From NCBI RefSeq assembly GCF_028288225.1, contig NZ_JAQBOC010000054.1, positions 62,001-126,000 of the forward strand: DNA of 64,000 bases. The letters run 5' to 3'. Source of the stretch: Mucilaginibacter sp. GTDB taxonomy: Bacteria > Bacteroidota > Bacteroidia > Sphingobacteriales > Sphingobacteriaceae. The position numbers and the translations under genes were made by a program. Position 1 is the stretch's first letter; every line of letters starts with the position of its first letter. Shown here piece after piece: positions 43,745 to 51,550 of this stretch. The notes beneath the pieces were generated by a model. The model worked only from the letters and a program-made list of their open reading frames with translations. It was not told the origin of the DNA and ran no database searches.

Positions 43745-44059
43745 ATGAAATCAAATACGCCCAAAGATATCATTTTGCAAACGCTTGTTGCCCATAAGCA
43801 GCAACTGGCTTCTTATGGTGTAAATAAAATAGGTTTATTTGGTTCTCACCTCCGTAATGAAGCAACTGAAAACAGCGATATCGATTTGCTGGTAGATCTC
43901 ACGAAAGAAAAAAAAACGCTTAATAATTTTCTCTCACTAAACTACTTTTTGGAAGACATTTTCGGTTGTAAGGTTGAACTGGTAACTACGCAATCCCTTA
44001 GTCCGCACATAGGCCCGCACATTTTGAAAATGGTAGTATATGCACCTATCGCAGATTGA
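43745..44059 (+). CDS. MNT-type nucleotidyltransferase (antitoxin of a HEPN/MNT pair)
   Basis: A 104-residue minimal nucleotidyltransferase. The motif IGLFGSHLRNEATENSDIDLLVDL (about 28-51), with GS and DxD, is complete. In HEPN/MNT pairs the enzyme neutralises the toxin by AMP addition to a tyrosine near its active site (established in MntA/HepT). The 3' end overlaps the HEPN gene by 20 bases, so they are translated together. An upstream reading from 43649 is unlikely given the promoter core at 43732. Confidence 0.88.
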   Translation: MKSNTPKDIILQTLVAHKQQLASYGVNKIGLFGSHLRNEATENSDIDLLVDLTKEKKTLNNFLSLNYFLEDIFGCKVELVTTQSLSPHIGPHILKMVVYAPIAD

Positions 44060-44384
44060 ATTTTTACAGCATATTTTGGATGAATGTCTTTATCTTATAA
44101 AGGAATCGCATGAAAATAATTTTGAAGATTTTTTAAAAGACGAGCGGCTAATAAGAGCAGTTTGCAGGAGTCTGGAGATTATTGGTGAAGCAAGTTCTAA
44201 AGTGCATCCCGACATTAAAGAAAAATACCCATTAGTGCCCTGGAGGGAAATGAATGACATTCGCAATAGGATCATACATCACTACTTTGGTGTAGATAAT
44301 GATATAGTTTGGGATACCGTTCAAACCAATATACCACAATTAAAGGATTGGATTGAAATTATTATTGAAAAGGAAAAATCCTAA
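44040..44384 (+). CDS. hepT: HEPN-domain RNase toxin (HepT, DUF86)
   Basis: A 114-residue helical protein, the toxin of the pair. The active motif RxxxxH followed by a Tyr appears as RNRIIHHYFGVD (about 80-91); the Tyr is the residue AMPylated by the partner in characterised systems. It cleaves tRNA or mRNA in known cases. The start lies inside the MNT gene. All key residues look intact, so the system may work. Confidence 0.88.
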   Translation: MHLSQIEFLQHILDECLYLIKESHENNFEDFLKDERLIRAVCRSLEIIGEASSKVHPDIKEKYPLVPWREMNDIRNRIIHHYFGVDNDIVWDTVQTNIPQLKDWIEIIIEKEKS

Positions 44385-44618
44385 TCCGATATAATTCATT
44401 AATACACCGGGCTATCCTTTATCCTCATTTTAAAAAACTTTAATACAATTACAAATTATAGCGAAACGGTTTCTTTTTGAAACCCGGTGTTATAATAGAT
44501 GGATAATGTAAAACTATAATTGCAAGGATCAATCATAATAAGTCCACCCAAACATCCCTCAATTGTCATTTTTGATTTATGCCAAACTAAGTGAGTATAT
44601 TGCGGTTAACCTTCCAAT
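44385..44618. other. Intergenic spacer with a distant inverted repeat
   Basis: No gene seen. ACACCGGG (44404-44411) and CCCGGTGT (44488-44495) are complementary 8-base words 76 bases apart, the second followed by TATAAT. No promoter core of the TAnnTTTG type is clear. Confidence 0.4.
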
Positions 44619-46274
44619 ATGATTACAAAGAATGACATTTTTGGCTATATGCCAAATGATAAATACAATATTGCTGTAGCCTATTTTTCAATGGAGTTTG
44701 CAGTTGACCAGGCCCTTAAAATATATAGCGGCGGCCTGGGTTTTTTGGCAGGCTCACATTTACGCAGCGCTTATGAGCTAAAACAAAACCTGCTGGGCAT
44801 AGGCATGCTGTGGAAGTATGGCTATTATGATCAGGGCCGCGATGGCAATGCCCTGATGAAACCCGAATTTATTGAAAAGCAATATTCCTTTTTGCAGGAT
44901 ACAGGGATTGTTTTTACCGTTCCGGTGCATGACGCACCAGTCCATGTAAAGGCATACCTGCTTAAGCCCGAAACTTTTGGCTCGGCGCCATTATTTTTAT
45001 TGAGCACGGACATCCCTGAAAATGACGATCAGTCGCGCGCCATTACCCGGCAGCTGTATGATCCTAACGAAGCCACCCGCATAGCACAAAGCATTGTTTT
45101 GGGCATAGGCGGGGCCATGCTGCTTGATATTTTACAAATAGAGCCCGCTGTTTATCACATGAACGAAGGTCATTCGCTACCCCTTAATTTTTACCTGTAT
45201 GCCAAACACAATAATAACCTTGATGAGGTGAAGAAAAGAGTTGTGTTTACAACCCATACCCCCGAAATGGCCGGTAATGAAGACCACGATTATAGCTTGC
45301 TGAAAGATATGTCGTTTTTTTACCACATGCAGGAACATGAGGTAAAATTTGTATTAGGTATGGAGGGCGACAAGTTTAACTATACGCTTGCGGCGCTAAA
45401 ATTTGCACGTAAAGCAAATGGCGTGTCCAAACTTCATGGTGAGGTAGCCCGGCAAATGTGGGGCAGCAACCCGGGGACCTGTGAAATAATTTCTATCACT
45501 AATGCGCAAAACAAAACTTACTGGAAAGACGTGCAGCTTGATGACGCCGTCGGTAAAAATAATAATGACGGCATCATCCAAAGAAAAAAAGAAATGAAAA
45601 GGCAGTTGTTTAAGACAGTGGCCGACCAATGTGGAAAATTATTTAATGAAGATACCCTTACCATTGTTTGGGCAAGGCGCTTTGCCGCCTATAAACGTGC
45701 CGATATAGTGATGTATGATTGGGAGCGTTTTTTAAACCTTGTAAATAATACTGAGCGCCCGGTACAAATTATATGGGCAGGTAAGCCTTACCCCGAAGAT
45801 TATGGCGCGATAGACCTGTTTAACCAGATAATGAGCAAGGTAAAGCCTTTTGCTAATTGTGCGGTGCTTACCGGCTATGAGCTTGCACTGTCGGCATTGT
45901 TAAAAAAGGGGGCTGATGTATGGCTCAATACCCCCAGGATGTATCGTGAAGCATCCGGAACCAGCGGAATGACAGCTGCCATGAACGGAGCCATCAACGT
46001 TTCGTTGCCCGATGGCTGGGTTCCTGAATTTGCTGAGGATAAGAAAAATTGCTATGTAATTCAACCTGCAGATAACCAGCTGTCAACTGAAGAAAAAGAT
46101 GCGCAGGAAGCCCGCAATCTGATGGATACATTGGAAAACTTAGTTGTGCTTGCCTATTACAATAAGCAGGGGCAATGGTTAACCATGCTTAAACAAGCTG
46201 CTGCAGATATTGTACCCGCATTTGAAGCGGGCAGAATGGCTGATGAATATTATGAAAAGATGTACAAAAGCTAG
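44619..46274 (+). CDS. Alpha-glucan phosphorylase-like protein lacking the PLP lysine
   Basis: A 551-residue GT35-like protein. It has the family start NIAVAYFSMEFAVDQALKIYSGGLGFLAG, VYHMNEGHSLPLNFY, VWARRFAAYKRADI, and the C-terminal EASGTSGMTAAMNGAINVSLPDGW. In active phosphorylases the lysine that binds pyridoxal phosphate follows SNM or SGM in this motif; here that residue is Thr452 (codon ACA). The protein is also shorter than GlgP but close to the short alpha-glucan phosphorylases. It may be inactive, act as a binding protein, or use another chemistry (inference). It stands alone, not in a glycogen operon. Confidence 0.85.
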   Translation: MITKNDIFGYMPNDKYNIAVAYFSMEFAVDQALKIYSGGLGFLAGSHLRSAYELKQNLLGIGMLWKYGYYDQGRDGNALMKPEFIEKQYSFLQDTGIVFTVPVHDAPVHVKAYLLKPETFGSAPLFLLSTDIPENDDQSRAITRQLYDPNEATRIAQSIVLGIGGAMLLDILQIEPAVYHMNEGHSLPLNFYLYAKHNNNLDEVKKRVVFTTHTPEMAGNEDHDYSLLKDMSFFYHMQEHEVKFVLGMEGDKFNYTLAALKFARKANGVSKLHGEVARQMWGSNPGTCEIISITNAQNKTYWKDVQLDDAVGKNNNDGIIQRKKEMKRQLFKTVADQCGKLFNEDTLTIVWARRFAAYKRADIVMYDWERFLNLVNNTERPVQIIWAGKPYPEDYGAIDLFNQIMSKVKPFANCAVLTGYELALSALLKKGADVWLNTPRMYREASGTSGMTAAMNGAINVSLPDGWVPEFAEDKKNCYVIQPADNQLSTEEKDAQEARNLMDTLENLVVLAYYNKQGQWLTMLKQAAADIVPAFEAGRMADEYYEKMYKS

Positions 46275-46365
46275 TGTGGTGTTAATTATGAATTGACGCT
46301 TAGTCTTGAGTCGAAAGTCTCGAGTTCTAAGTCAGAAAAAGACAAAATTTGACTTAACACTTGCG
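46271..46365. repeat. 95-base palindromic repeat, copy 1
   Basis: Matches 51395-51489 over 95 bases at about 87 identical positions. It starts with CTAGTGTGGTG, and its inner part, AGTCTTGAGTCGAAAGTCT and TTTGACTTAACACTTGCG, can fold back on itself. It starts just before the stop codon of the phosphorylase-like gene and fills much of the 338-base gap; the rest shows nothing coding. Confidence 0.75.
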
Positions 46366-46612
46366 CTCTCTTACAGGATAACGAGCAAACAATTGTTATC
46401 CTGTAAGTCACTTACCTCTGATTATCCTTAAAATCCAACAAACAGTAATATAACGAAGATTGGAATTATCCCTTTTTAATTAATTGGTACTTAGTAAATT
46501 TTAATTGAAAGGATTTGTTTTAAGCAGATCTGGCATTGCTCAAATCATTAAACGCAACCCAACTGTAGTTTAATTGTCATTAAAAGCTATCTTTACAACC
46601 GAGGATTAGGAT

Positions 46613-46846
46613 ATGGGATTGCCACTACGAATAACTTTTAATGACACGGATTACATTTATCAGATTATTGACAGTAAGATAATAAATCAGTATACTACTG
46701 AATTACAACTACTTGTAAACGGAGAAAAGGTTGAATTGATAAAGAATGATAAAAGGGTTTGGGTGCAAAAAGATGAGCTAAAATCATTGGACCCTGAATT
46801 GGTACAGGCGCTTGGCCGGTCGGTCTCATTAAGAATGAGGATGTAA
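46613..46846 (+). CDS. Small protein of unknown function
   Basis: A 77-residue protein beginning GLPLRITFNDTDYIYQIIDSK and ending RSVSLRMRM, with a mix of strands and one helix. GAGGATTAGG just before the ATG resembles a Shine-Dalgarno sequence. Not recognised. It ends 14 bases before the stop of the convergent AI-2E family transporter gene. Confidence 0.55.
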   Translation: MGLPLRITFNDTDYIYQIIDSKIINQYTTELQLLVNGEKVELIKNDKRVWVQKDELKSLDPELVQALGRSVSLRMRM

Positions 46847-46860
46847 TTGCAGTAATTCTT

Positions 46861-47916
46861 TTATTTGAGATTGATTTTTTTTACATAGATCTCATCAACC
46901 AAAATCATTACAATTGCCAGGGCAGGCACCGCCATTACTATACCCATTGCGCCACCCAGCACACCCATAACCAGCTGCCCGATAATGGTTAAAGCCGGCG
47001 GCAGATTGATGATCCTTTTTTGTACAATAGGTGCTATAATATTTTGTACTAAAGTTTGTACACCAATATAAATAAAAGCCACTATAATAGCGGTGTCTGT
47101 ACCTATGGTAAGGGCAAGCAACACACCGGGGATCATGGCGATAAATGAGCCAAAGTTTGGGACAATTACCAATAGTCCCGCCAACAGCCCCAGCACTAAC
47201 GCAAGCGGGATCCCCATTATACTTAAACCAATTGGTATCAAAATTACGAGCAAAACCATTGAGATCATTGTCCCTTTTAACCATCCTTTGAGTGTAAAGC
47301 TGGTACGATCTATTATATTCCTGGTTAGGTCCTTTTGATCCGGCGGAATAAGCAGTATCAACCCATCTTTATAAAGTGAAGGATTTGCTGTAAAAAAAAT
47401 TCCTAAAAACAGGATGATATACATATTGCCTAAAACGCCAAAGCTGGTGCTGAAAAACTGGCTGGCGGTTGTAAAAAGTTTATCGGAGCCACCGCCTGAT
47501 ATGGCTTCGAGCACCTTGCGGCCCAAAGGCGTTTCGGCCAGCTTTAATTTGGCATTGCTGATAGTGCGCGGCAGGGTATCACTCAGATCCGAAATCTGGT
47601 TTTGGATCTTGCTGCCCATAAACCAAAGTAAAAACCCTAAAATAATAAATGAGCCTGTAATAGAAACTACCATGCTGATGCGGTGGCTCCATTTGGTTTT
47701 ACGCTGGATAACATCGCCGAGGCCGTGAAAATAAACCGAAATAAGGCAGCCTGCCAATGCCATCAGCAATATGCCAAAAGCAACCCGGGCAATCAGTATT
47801 AGTATTGCCACTATAGCAACTATGCCTACCGTATGCCAAACCTTTTCGGTGTAGGTTAGCTCTTTTGCTGTTTTTGGAGGTAATGGTTTTTTGTCGGGCA
47901 TGTTGTGATCTGACAA
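46861..47916 (-). CDS. AI-2E family transporter (TqsA/PerM-like)
   Basis: A 351-residue inner-membrane protein with eight or so hydrophobic helices and the PLVIVPNFGSFIAMIPGVLLAL and PIVQKRIINLPPALTIIGQLVMG blocks of the AI-2E/UPF0118 family. Some members export autoinducer-2 or are Na+/H+ antiporters; the role of this one is not known. It diverges from the IS110 element. Confidence 0.9.
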   Translation of the reverse strand: MSDHNMPDKKPLPPKTAKELTYTEKVWHTVGIVAIVAILILIARVAFGILLMALAGCLISVYFHGLGDVIQRKTKWSHRISMVVSITGSFIILGFLLWFMGSKIQNQISDLSDTLPRTISNAKLKLAETPLGRKVLEAISGGGSDKLFTTASQFFSTSFGVLGNMYIILFLGIFFTANPSLYKDGLILLIPPDQKDLTRNIIDRTSFTLKGWLKGTMISMVLLVILIPIGLSIMGIPLALVLGLLAGLLVIVPNFGSFIAMIPGVLLALTIGTDTAIIVAFIYIGVQTLVQNIIAPIVQKRIINLPPALTIIGQLVMGVLGGAMGIVMAVPALAIVMILVDEIYVKKINLK

Positions 47917-47949
47917 CCTGTATTATTATTTAAACTTACAGATTTAACT

Positions 47950-49490
47950 GCACACTTAACGCCAGCGCAAAGGAAATGTTTAAAGGATGCTTAAAATGCC
48001 GCTTAAAAGGTAAATGTCGCCAAATAGCAGGCCTGTGAAGATGGGTTTAGCTATTTTACCAAAAATAAAAACCCCCTTACACTTGCTGCTCGGAGGTTTT
48101 AACCTAAGTATTATGATTTAAAAAACACCCGGGCTCATAAAAATGTATAACATGAATAATCAACGGAGGATATTTATGAAACAACAAGTAATTGAAGATG
48201 TGAACATTATGCCTCAATTAGATAAAGCCTGTGGTTTGGACATGCACAAAGACAAGATCGTTGGCTTTATCTCTGGAAAAGACGGCAGCAATCAAGAGTT
48301 TAGAGAGTTTGGTACTTACACCTGTGAACTCAAACAGATCAGGGATTGGTTACAAGAGAGTGATATCCACCATTGCCTGATGGAAAGCACGGGCATTTAT
48401 TGGATGAGTTTATATGCCATACTTACCGAAACGGGTATCGAAGTTATTGTGGCAAATCCAGTTCATATCAAGCAGATGCCCAAGCGGAAAACTGACCGGA
48501 AGGATGCTAAATGGCTTTGCACTTTGCTATTACACGGATTAGTGCGGCCAAGTTTTATGCCTGACAATACACAACGAATAATCCGGGATTACTGCCGGAA
48601 TCGTTTATTTTACACCTGGCAACTCAACCGGATACGGAACCGTTTGCTTAAGATATTGGAAAGCAATAATATCAAATTGCGCTCTGTCATCAGTTCGATC
48701 CATACTTTATCGGCAATGGATATGATAAGATTGCTGGCTAAAGGCGTTACCGATCAGGAACAATTGCTTAGCTGTGCCCGAGGCAAAGTAATTAAAAAGA
48801 AAGAGCAGTTGATCAAAGCTTTGAATGGCACACTCCAAACGTATCATCATACACAATTGCAAATGCTACTGGAAGATTATGACCATGTTCAAAAGCAAGT
48901 CGATTTTTTAGACAAATCAATTACTGAAATCATCAGTGAGCATTATGCGCAAGCCTTTGAATGTCTTGATAGTATAAGTGGCATAGGTGTCAAATCAGCG
49001 GAGATCATTATAAGCGAAGCCGGAAAAGATATGAACCGATTTCCGACAGCGGATCATTTCACTGCGTGGTGCGGTATTGCACCGGGCAACAACGAAAGTG
49101 CAGGTAAACGAAAAAACACTGCAATTAAAAAAGGCAACAGTTATTTAAGAGTTGCCATTGTTGGCGCGGCATGGGCTGCGGTTCGCATGAAAGATTCCTA
49201 TTGGCATGCTTTATTCGATAAGTTACGCAAACGCATGAAGGCGCAAAAAGCAATTGTAGCTATTGCAAGAAGATTGCTCAAAGTAGTATATAACACATTA
49301 GAGACGCTAACTATTTACAAAGAAAAGGGCATCGCTCACTTCGTTGACTTGCAGGCTAAAGCGGCATTATATCATAACGCAAAACTATCGTTGCCTCAAA
49401 ACAATATTGATTAAAACACTAAAAGGACGGAAAAGGTAATAGAGTAAAGAATCTGAAACCTAAGCTGCCAAATCTGTAGATAGCACCCAG
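47950..49490 (+). mobile_element. IS110-family insertion sequence (ends not resolved)
   Basis: The transposase gene is intact. Elements of this family have no long inverted repeats, so the ends cannot be set from one copy. An 8-base word AACCTAAG with CT at its centre occurs at 48101-48108 and 49457-49464; it might mark the core, but would leave little room for a bridge RNA. The 259 bases between 47917 and 48175 hold AAAACCCCC and GGAGGTTTT (48068-48100), a hairpin, and are the better place for one. The bounds given are approximate. Confidence 0.55.
48176..49414 (+). CDS. IS110-family transposase
   Basis: A 412-residue recombinase. The N-terminal RuvC-like DEDD domain has CGLDMHKDKIVG (Asp), CLMESTGIYWMSLY (Glu) and KRKTDRKDAKWL (Asp-x-x-x-Asp). 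The C-terminal Transposase_20 domain has LDSISGIGVKSAEIII and GIAPGNNESAGK, in which the Ser is the catalytic nucleophile in characterised relatives. Recent work showed that such enzymes use a bridge RNA encoded in the element. I chose the ATG at 48176 because GGAGGA lies 6 bases before it, a classical ribosome site that is unusual among the genes here and points to an outside origin. Confidence 0.92.
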   Translation: MKQQVIEDVNIMPQLDKACGLDMHKDKIVGFISGKDGSNQEFREFGTYTCELKQIRDWLQESDIHHCLMESTGIYWMSLYAILTETGIEVIVANPVHIKQMPKRKTDRKDAKWLCTLLLHGLVRPSFMPDNTQRIIRDYCRNRLFYTWQLNRIRNRLLKILESNNIKLRSVISSIHTLSAMDMIRLLAKGVTDQEQLLSCARGKVIKKKEQLIKALNGTLQTYHHTQLQMLLEDYDHVQKQVDFLDKSITEIISEHYAQAFECLDSISGIGVKSAEIIISEAGKDMNRFPTADHFTAWCGIAPGNNESAGKRKNTAIKKGNSYLRVAIVGAAWAAVRMKDSYWHALFDKLRKRMKAQKAIVAIARRLLKVVYNTLETLTIYKEKGIAHFVDLQAKAALYHNAKLSLPQNNID

Positions 49491-49527
49491 GCTTGTTCCA
49501 TGAGAACGCAGAGGAAACTTATTTTTT

Positions 49528-49535
49528 TATATTTG
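49528..49535 (+). promoter_or_regulatory. -7 element TATATTTG before the Crp-type gene
   Basis: An exact TAnnTTTG match ending 5 bases before the ATG at 49541. It fixes the start of the regulator gene and places it outside the IS110 element. Confidence 0.55.
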
Positions 49536-49540
49536 GACGC

Positions 49541-50179
49541 ATGGATAGTACAATCAAAGATCAGCGAGAGAATGTGGTCAAAGATTCTATACGCACTATA
49601 AATTTATATATGTTTTCAGATGTCTTAAACACAACAGGAAACTATAGTGAAAAGGATATTATGCTTTTTGAAAAAGAAGTAAAGTTTCGGCAAGTTCATA
49701 AAGATGAAGTATTGTTGACTATCGGGGAAGTAGCTAAATCCGTTTTCTTCATTTTAAAAGGGGCTATATATCAGTATAGTTTAAAATCTGCAATAGAATA
49801 CCATATAATTGACCTGCACTTAGAAAATGAATGGCTTTTAAATCACAAAAGTTTTGTTTCTCAAACGCCATCAAATTGCTTTATAGGTGCATTTACAGAA
49901 AGTGAAATATTAGAAATTAGTATTGACTCTATACATTATCTAATAGGCCAATCTCCGGCGTTTTTTCAGTTGAATAAGATATTGGAACATTCTACTTCAA
50001 GAGTTTATTTTTTTGATAATTCACTCACGCCCTTACAGAAATATCAATTCATTTTTGAAAACAAGCCTCAATTGCTACAGAAATTCCCCTTAAAGATCAT
50101 TGCGTCCTTTTTAAAGATTACCCCCGAAACTTTAAGCAGAGTTCGAGAGAAATTTGCAAAAAACAAATTCAATTCTTGA
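49541..50179 (+). CDS. Crp/Fnr-family transcription regulator
   Basis: A 212-residue regulator with a cyclic-nucleotide-binding-like beta roll (about 25-135, KEVKFRQVHKDEVLLTIGEVAKSVFFILKGAIY) and a C-terminal winged helix (about 170-212, PLKIIASFLKITPETLSRVREKF). The nucleotide-binding Arg/Ser motif of CRP is not clear, so the ligand may differ. It precedes a VOC gene on the same strand. I start at the ATG after the promoter core, not at a TTG further upstream. Confidence 0.88.
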   Translation: MDSTIKDQRENVVKDSIRTINLYMFSDVLNTTGNYSEKDIMLFEKEVKFRQVHKDEVLLTIGEVAKSVFFILKGAIYQYSLKSAIEYHIIDLHLENEWLLNHKSFVSQTPSNCFIGAFTESEILEISIDSIHYLIGQSPAFFQLNKILEHSTSRVYFFDNSLTPLQKYQFIFENKPQLLQKFPLKIIASFLKITPETLSRVREKFAKNKFNS

Positions 50180-50258
50180 TTTGAATCAAGTGCATTAAGG
50201 CACACCATTTCCTATTTTTATTTTTTTATTTAAACTAAAAATCCAAATCAATTAACGT

Positions 50259-50630
50259 ATGGAACACAAAGCTATATCAATACGGCCATTTATCGGAGCA
50301 AAAGATTTTGAACTCTCAAGGAGTTTTTACCGGGATCTGGGTTTTCAGGAAAGCATTTTGACACCTACCATGTCCTTATTTAAAACGGAACTATTGGGCT
50401 TTTACCTACAAGATTATTTTGTAAAGGATTGGATAGACAATACAATGCTATTTTTAGAAGTTGAGGATGTTGCCCGTTTTTGGGACGAATTGTTAGCCTT
50501 AAACCTGAAAACTAAATATAAAGATGTAATACTTACTCCAGTACGTGTAGATCACTGGGGCAGAGAATGTCTCTTGGTCGATCCCTCTGGTATCCTTTGG
50601 CACTTTGGCGAATTCTTTCAATCAAAATAA
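50259..50630 (+). CDS. VOC-superfamily (glyoxalase/bleomycin-resistance fold) protein
   Basis: A 123-residue protein with the vicinal-oxygen-chelate fold: RPFIGAKDFELSRSFYRDLGFQ at the start and ECLLVDPSGILWHFGEF at the end. One glutamate of the usual metal site (LFLEVEDV) is visible and the final His/Glu pair is present. It may bind a metal or act as binding protein for an antibiotic or metabolite. It follows the Crp-type gene by 79 bases. Confidence 0.85.
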   Translation: MEHKAISIRPFIGAKDFELSRSFYRDLGFQESILTPTMSLFKTELLGFYLQDYFVKDWIDNTMLFLEVEDVARFWDELLALNLKTKYKDVILTPVRVDHWGRECLLVDPSGILWHFGEFFQSK

Positions 50631-50706
50631 GCTCAAAAGGTATCTAAACTGTTCCAGTCATGCATCTATTTGTCTGGTATTTTTTTAGAGGAAACCTTAT
50701 TACAAT

Positions 50707-50722
50707 ACACACGGATGTGTGT
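50707..50722. promoter_or_regulatory. Palindrome ACACAC-GGAT-GTGTGT upstream of the cupin gene
   Basis: A perfect 6-base inverted repeat with a 4-base spacer, 157 bases before the cupin start. It could be an operator or the end of the VOC transcript. It has no T run. Confidence 0.4.
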
Positions 50723-50764
50723 TTTGAAGCTGCAAAGTTAGCGTTTTGGATTCTTTATTTATTG

Positions 50765-50797
50765 GGGGATTTGGTCAAAAAATTAGGGGATTTTGGT
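50765..50797. promoter_or_regulatory. Direct repeat GGGGATTTGGT / GGGGATTTTGGT, possible activator site
   Basis: Two near-identical 11- to 12-base words with starts 21 bases apart, two turns of the helix, about 80 bases before the cupin start. Such spacing is usual for AraC-type activators that bind direct repeats. No AraC gene lies in the window. Confidence 0.45.
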
Positions 50798-50878
50798 AGG
50801 ATTTGTTAATATTATTCTGATAACAAAAGATTACTATTGTATATAAATAAACTTTCCTTACAACAATAAAACTATAAA

Positions 50879-51310
50879 ATGGCAACTAAAGAAATTATCG
50901 CGATTAGCGGTTTGGAGGTGAAATTTTGCCTCGATGAAGATGACACCAACGGACAGTTAACAATGTTTGAAGTTACTGTAAATGCAGCCGCAAAGGTACC
51001 CGTCCCGCATTATCATAAAGATTTTGATGAAAGCATTTACGGACTGGAAGGAACCGTTACTTTCAAAATTGATGGCAAAGAGTTAGAGATTGGCATGGGT
51101 GATAGCTGCTTCATTCCCCGTGGTATAGTTCACGGTTTTGAAAATAAAACAAATAGCAGGGTTAAATTTTTAGCTATTGTTAACCCCGGTATTTTAGGCC
51201 CTGCATACTTTAAAGAGTTGGCGGTAATAATTAATGCGGGCGGTCCGCCGGATATGGTTAAAGTTAAAGCAGTGCTGCAAAAACATGGATTAGTACCTGT
51301 AATGGATTAA
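50879..51310 (+). CDS. Cupin-domain protein
   Basis: A 143-residue single-domain cupin. The first motif reads VPVPHYHKDFDESIYGLEGTVTF, with two His and a Glu as metal ligands, and the second GDSCFIPRGIVHGFEN with the last His. The fold binds a metal and a small ligand; activity is unknown. A pair of direct repeats upstream suggests regulation by an activator. Confidence 0.88.
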   Translation: MATKEIIAISGLEVKFCLDEDDTNGQLTMFEVTVNAAAKVPVPHYHKDFDESIYGLEGTVTFKIDGKELEIGMGDSCFIPRGIVHGFENKTNSRVKFLAIVNPGILGPAYFKELAVIINAGGPPDMVKVKAVLQKHGLVPVMD

Positions 51311-51394
51311 CCAGGTTTTAGCAGTATGGTGCTGAATATATAATAATATGCTAAACCTTTTGGACAACCTAAATAAAACACCTAATTTGGATAG

Positions 51395-51489
51395 TTAGTG
51401 TCGTGTCAATCATGAATTGACGCTTAGTCTTGAGTCGAAAGTCTTATGTTCTAAGTCAGAAAAAGACAAAATTTGACTTAAGACTTGCG
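51395..51489. repeat. 95-base palindromic repeat, copy 2
   Basis: Partner of the element at 46271-46365. Here the fold-back is better: AGTCTTGAGTCGAAAGTCTT on the left and the near-complement AAGACTTGCGACTAAAGACT on the right, with GACAAAATTT in the loop. It precedes a lipoprotein gene. Confidence 0.75.
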
Positions 51490-51550
51490 ACTAAAGACTG
51501 TTGACTTACACTAGTTGGCTTTGGGCTCCTCGAATTATAATCAGGTAAGT

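Noticed and set aside
48101..49464. Exact bounds of the IS110 element set by the AACCTAAG words
   Set aside because: The 8-base match could be chance and would leave no space for a bridge RNA, so it is noted but not used as the boundary.
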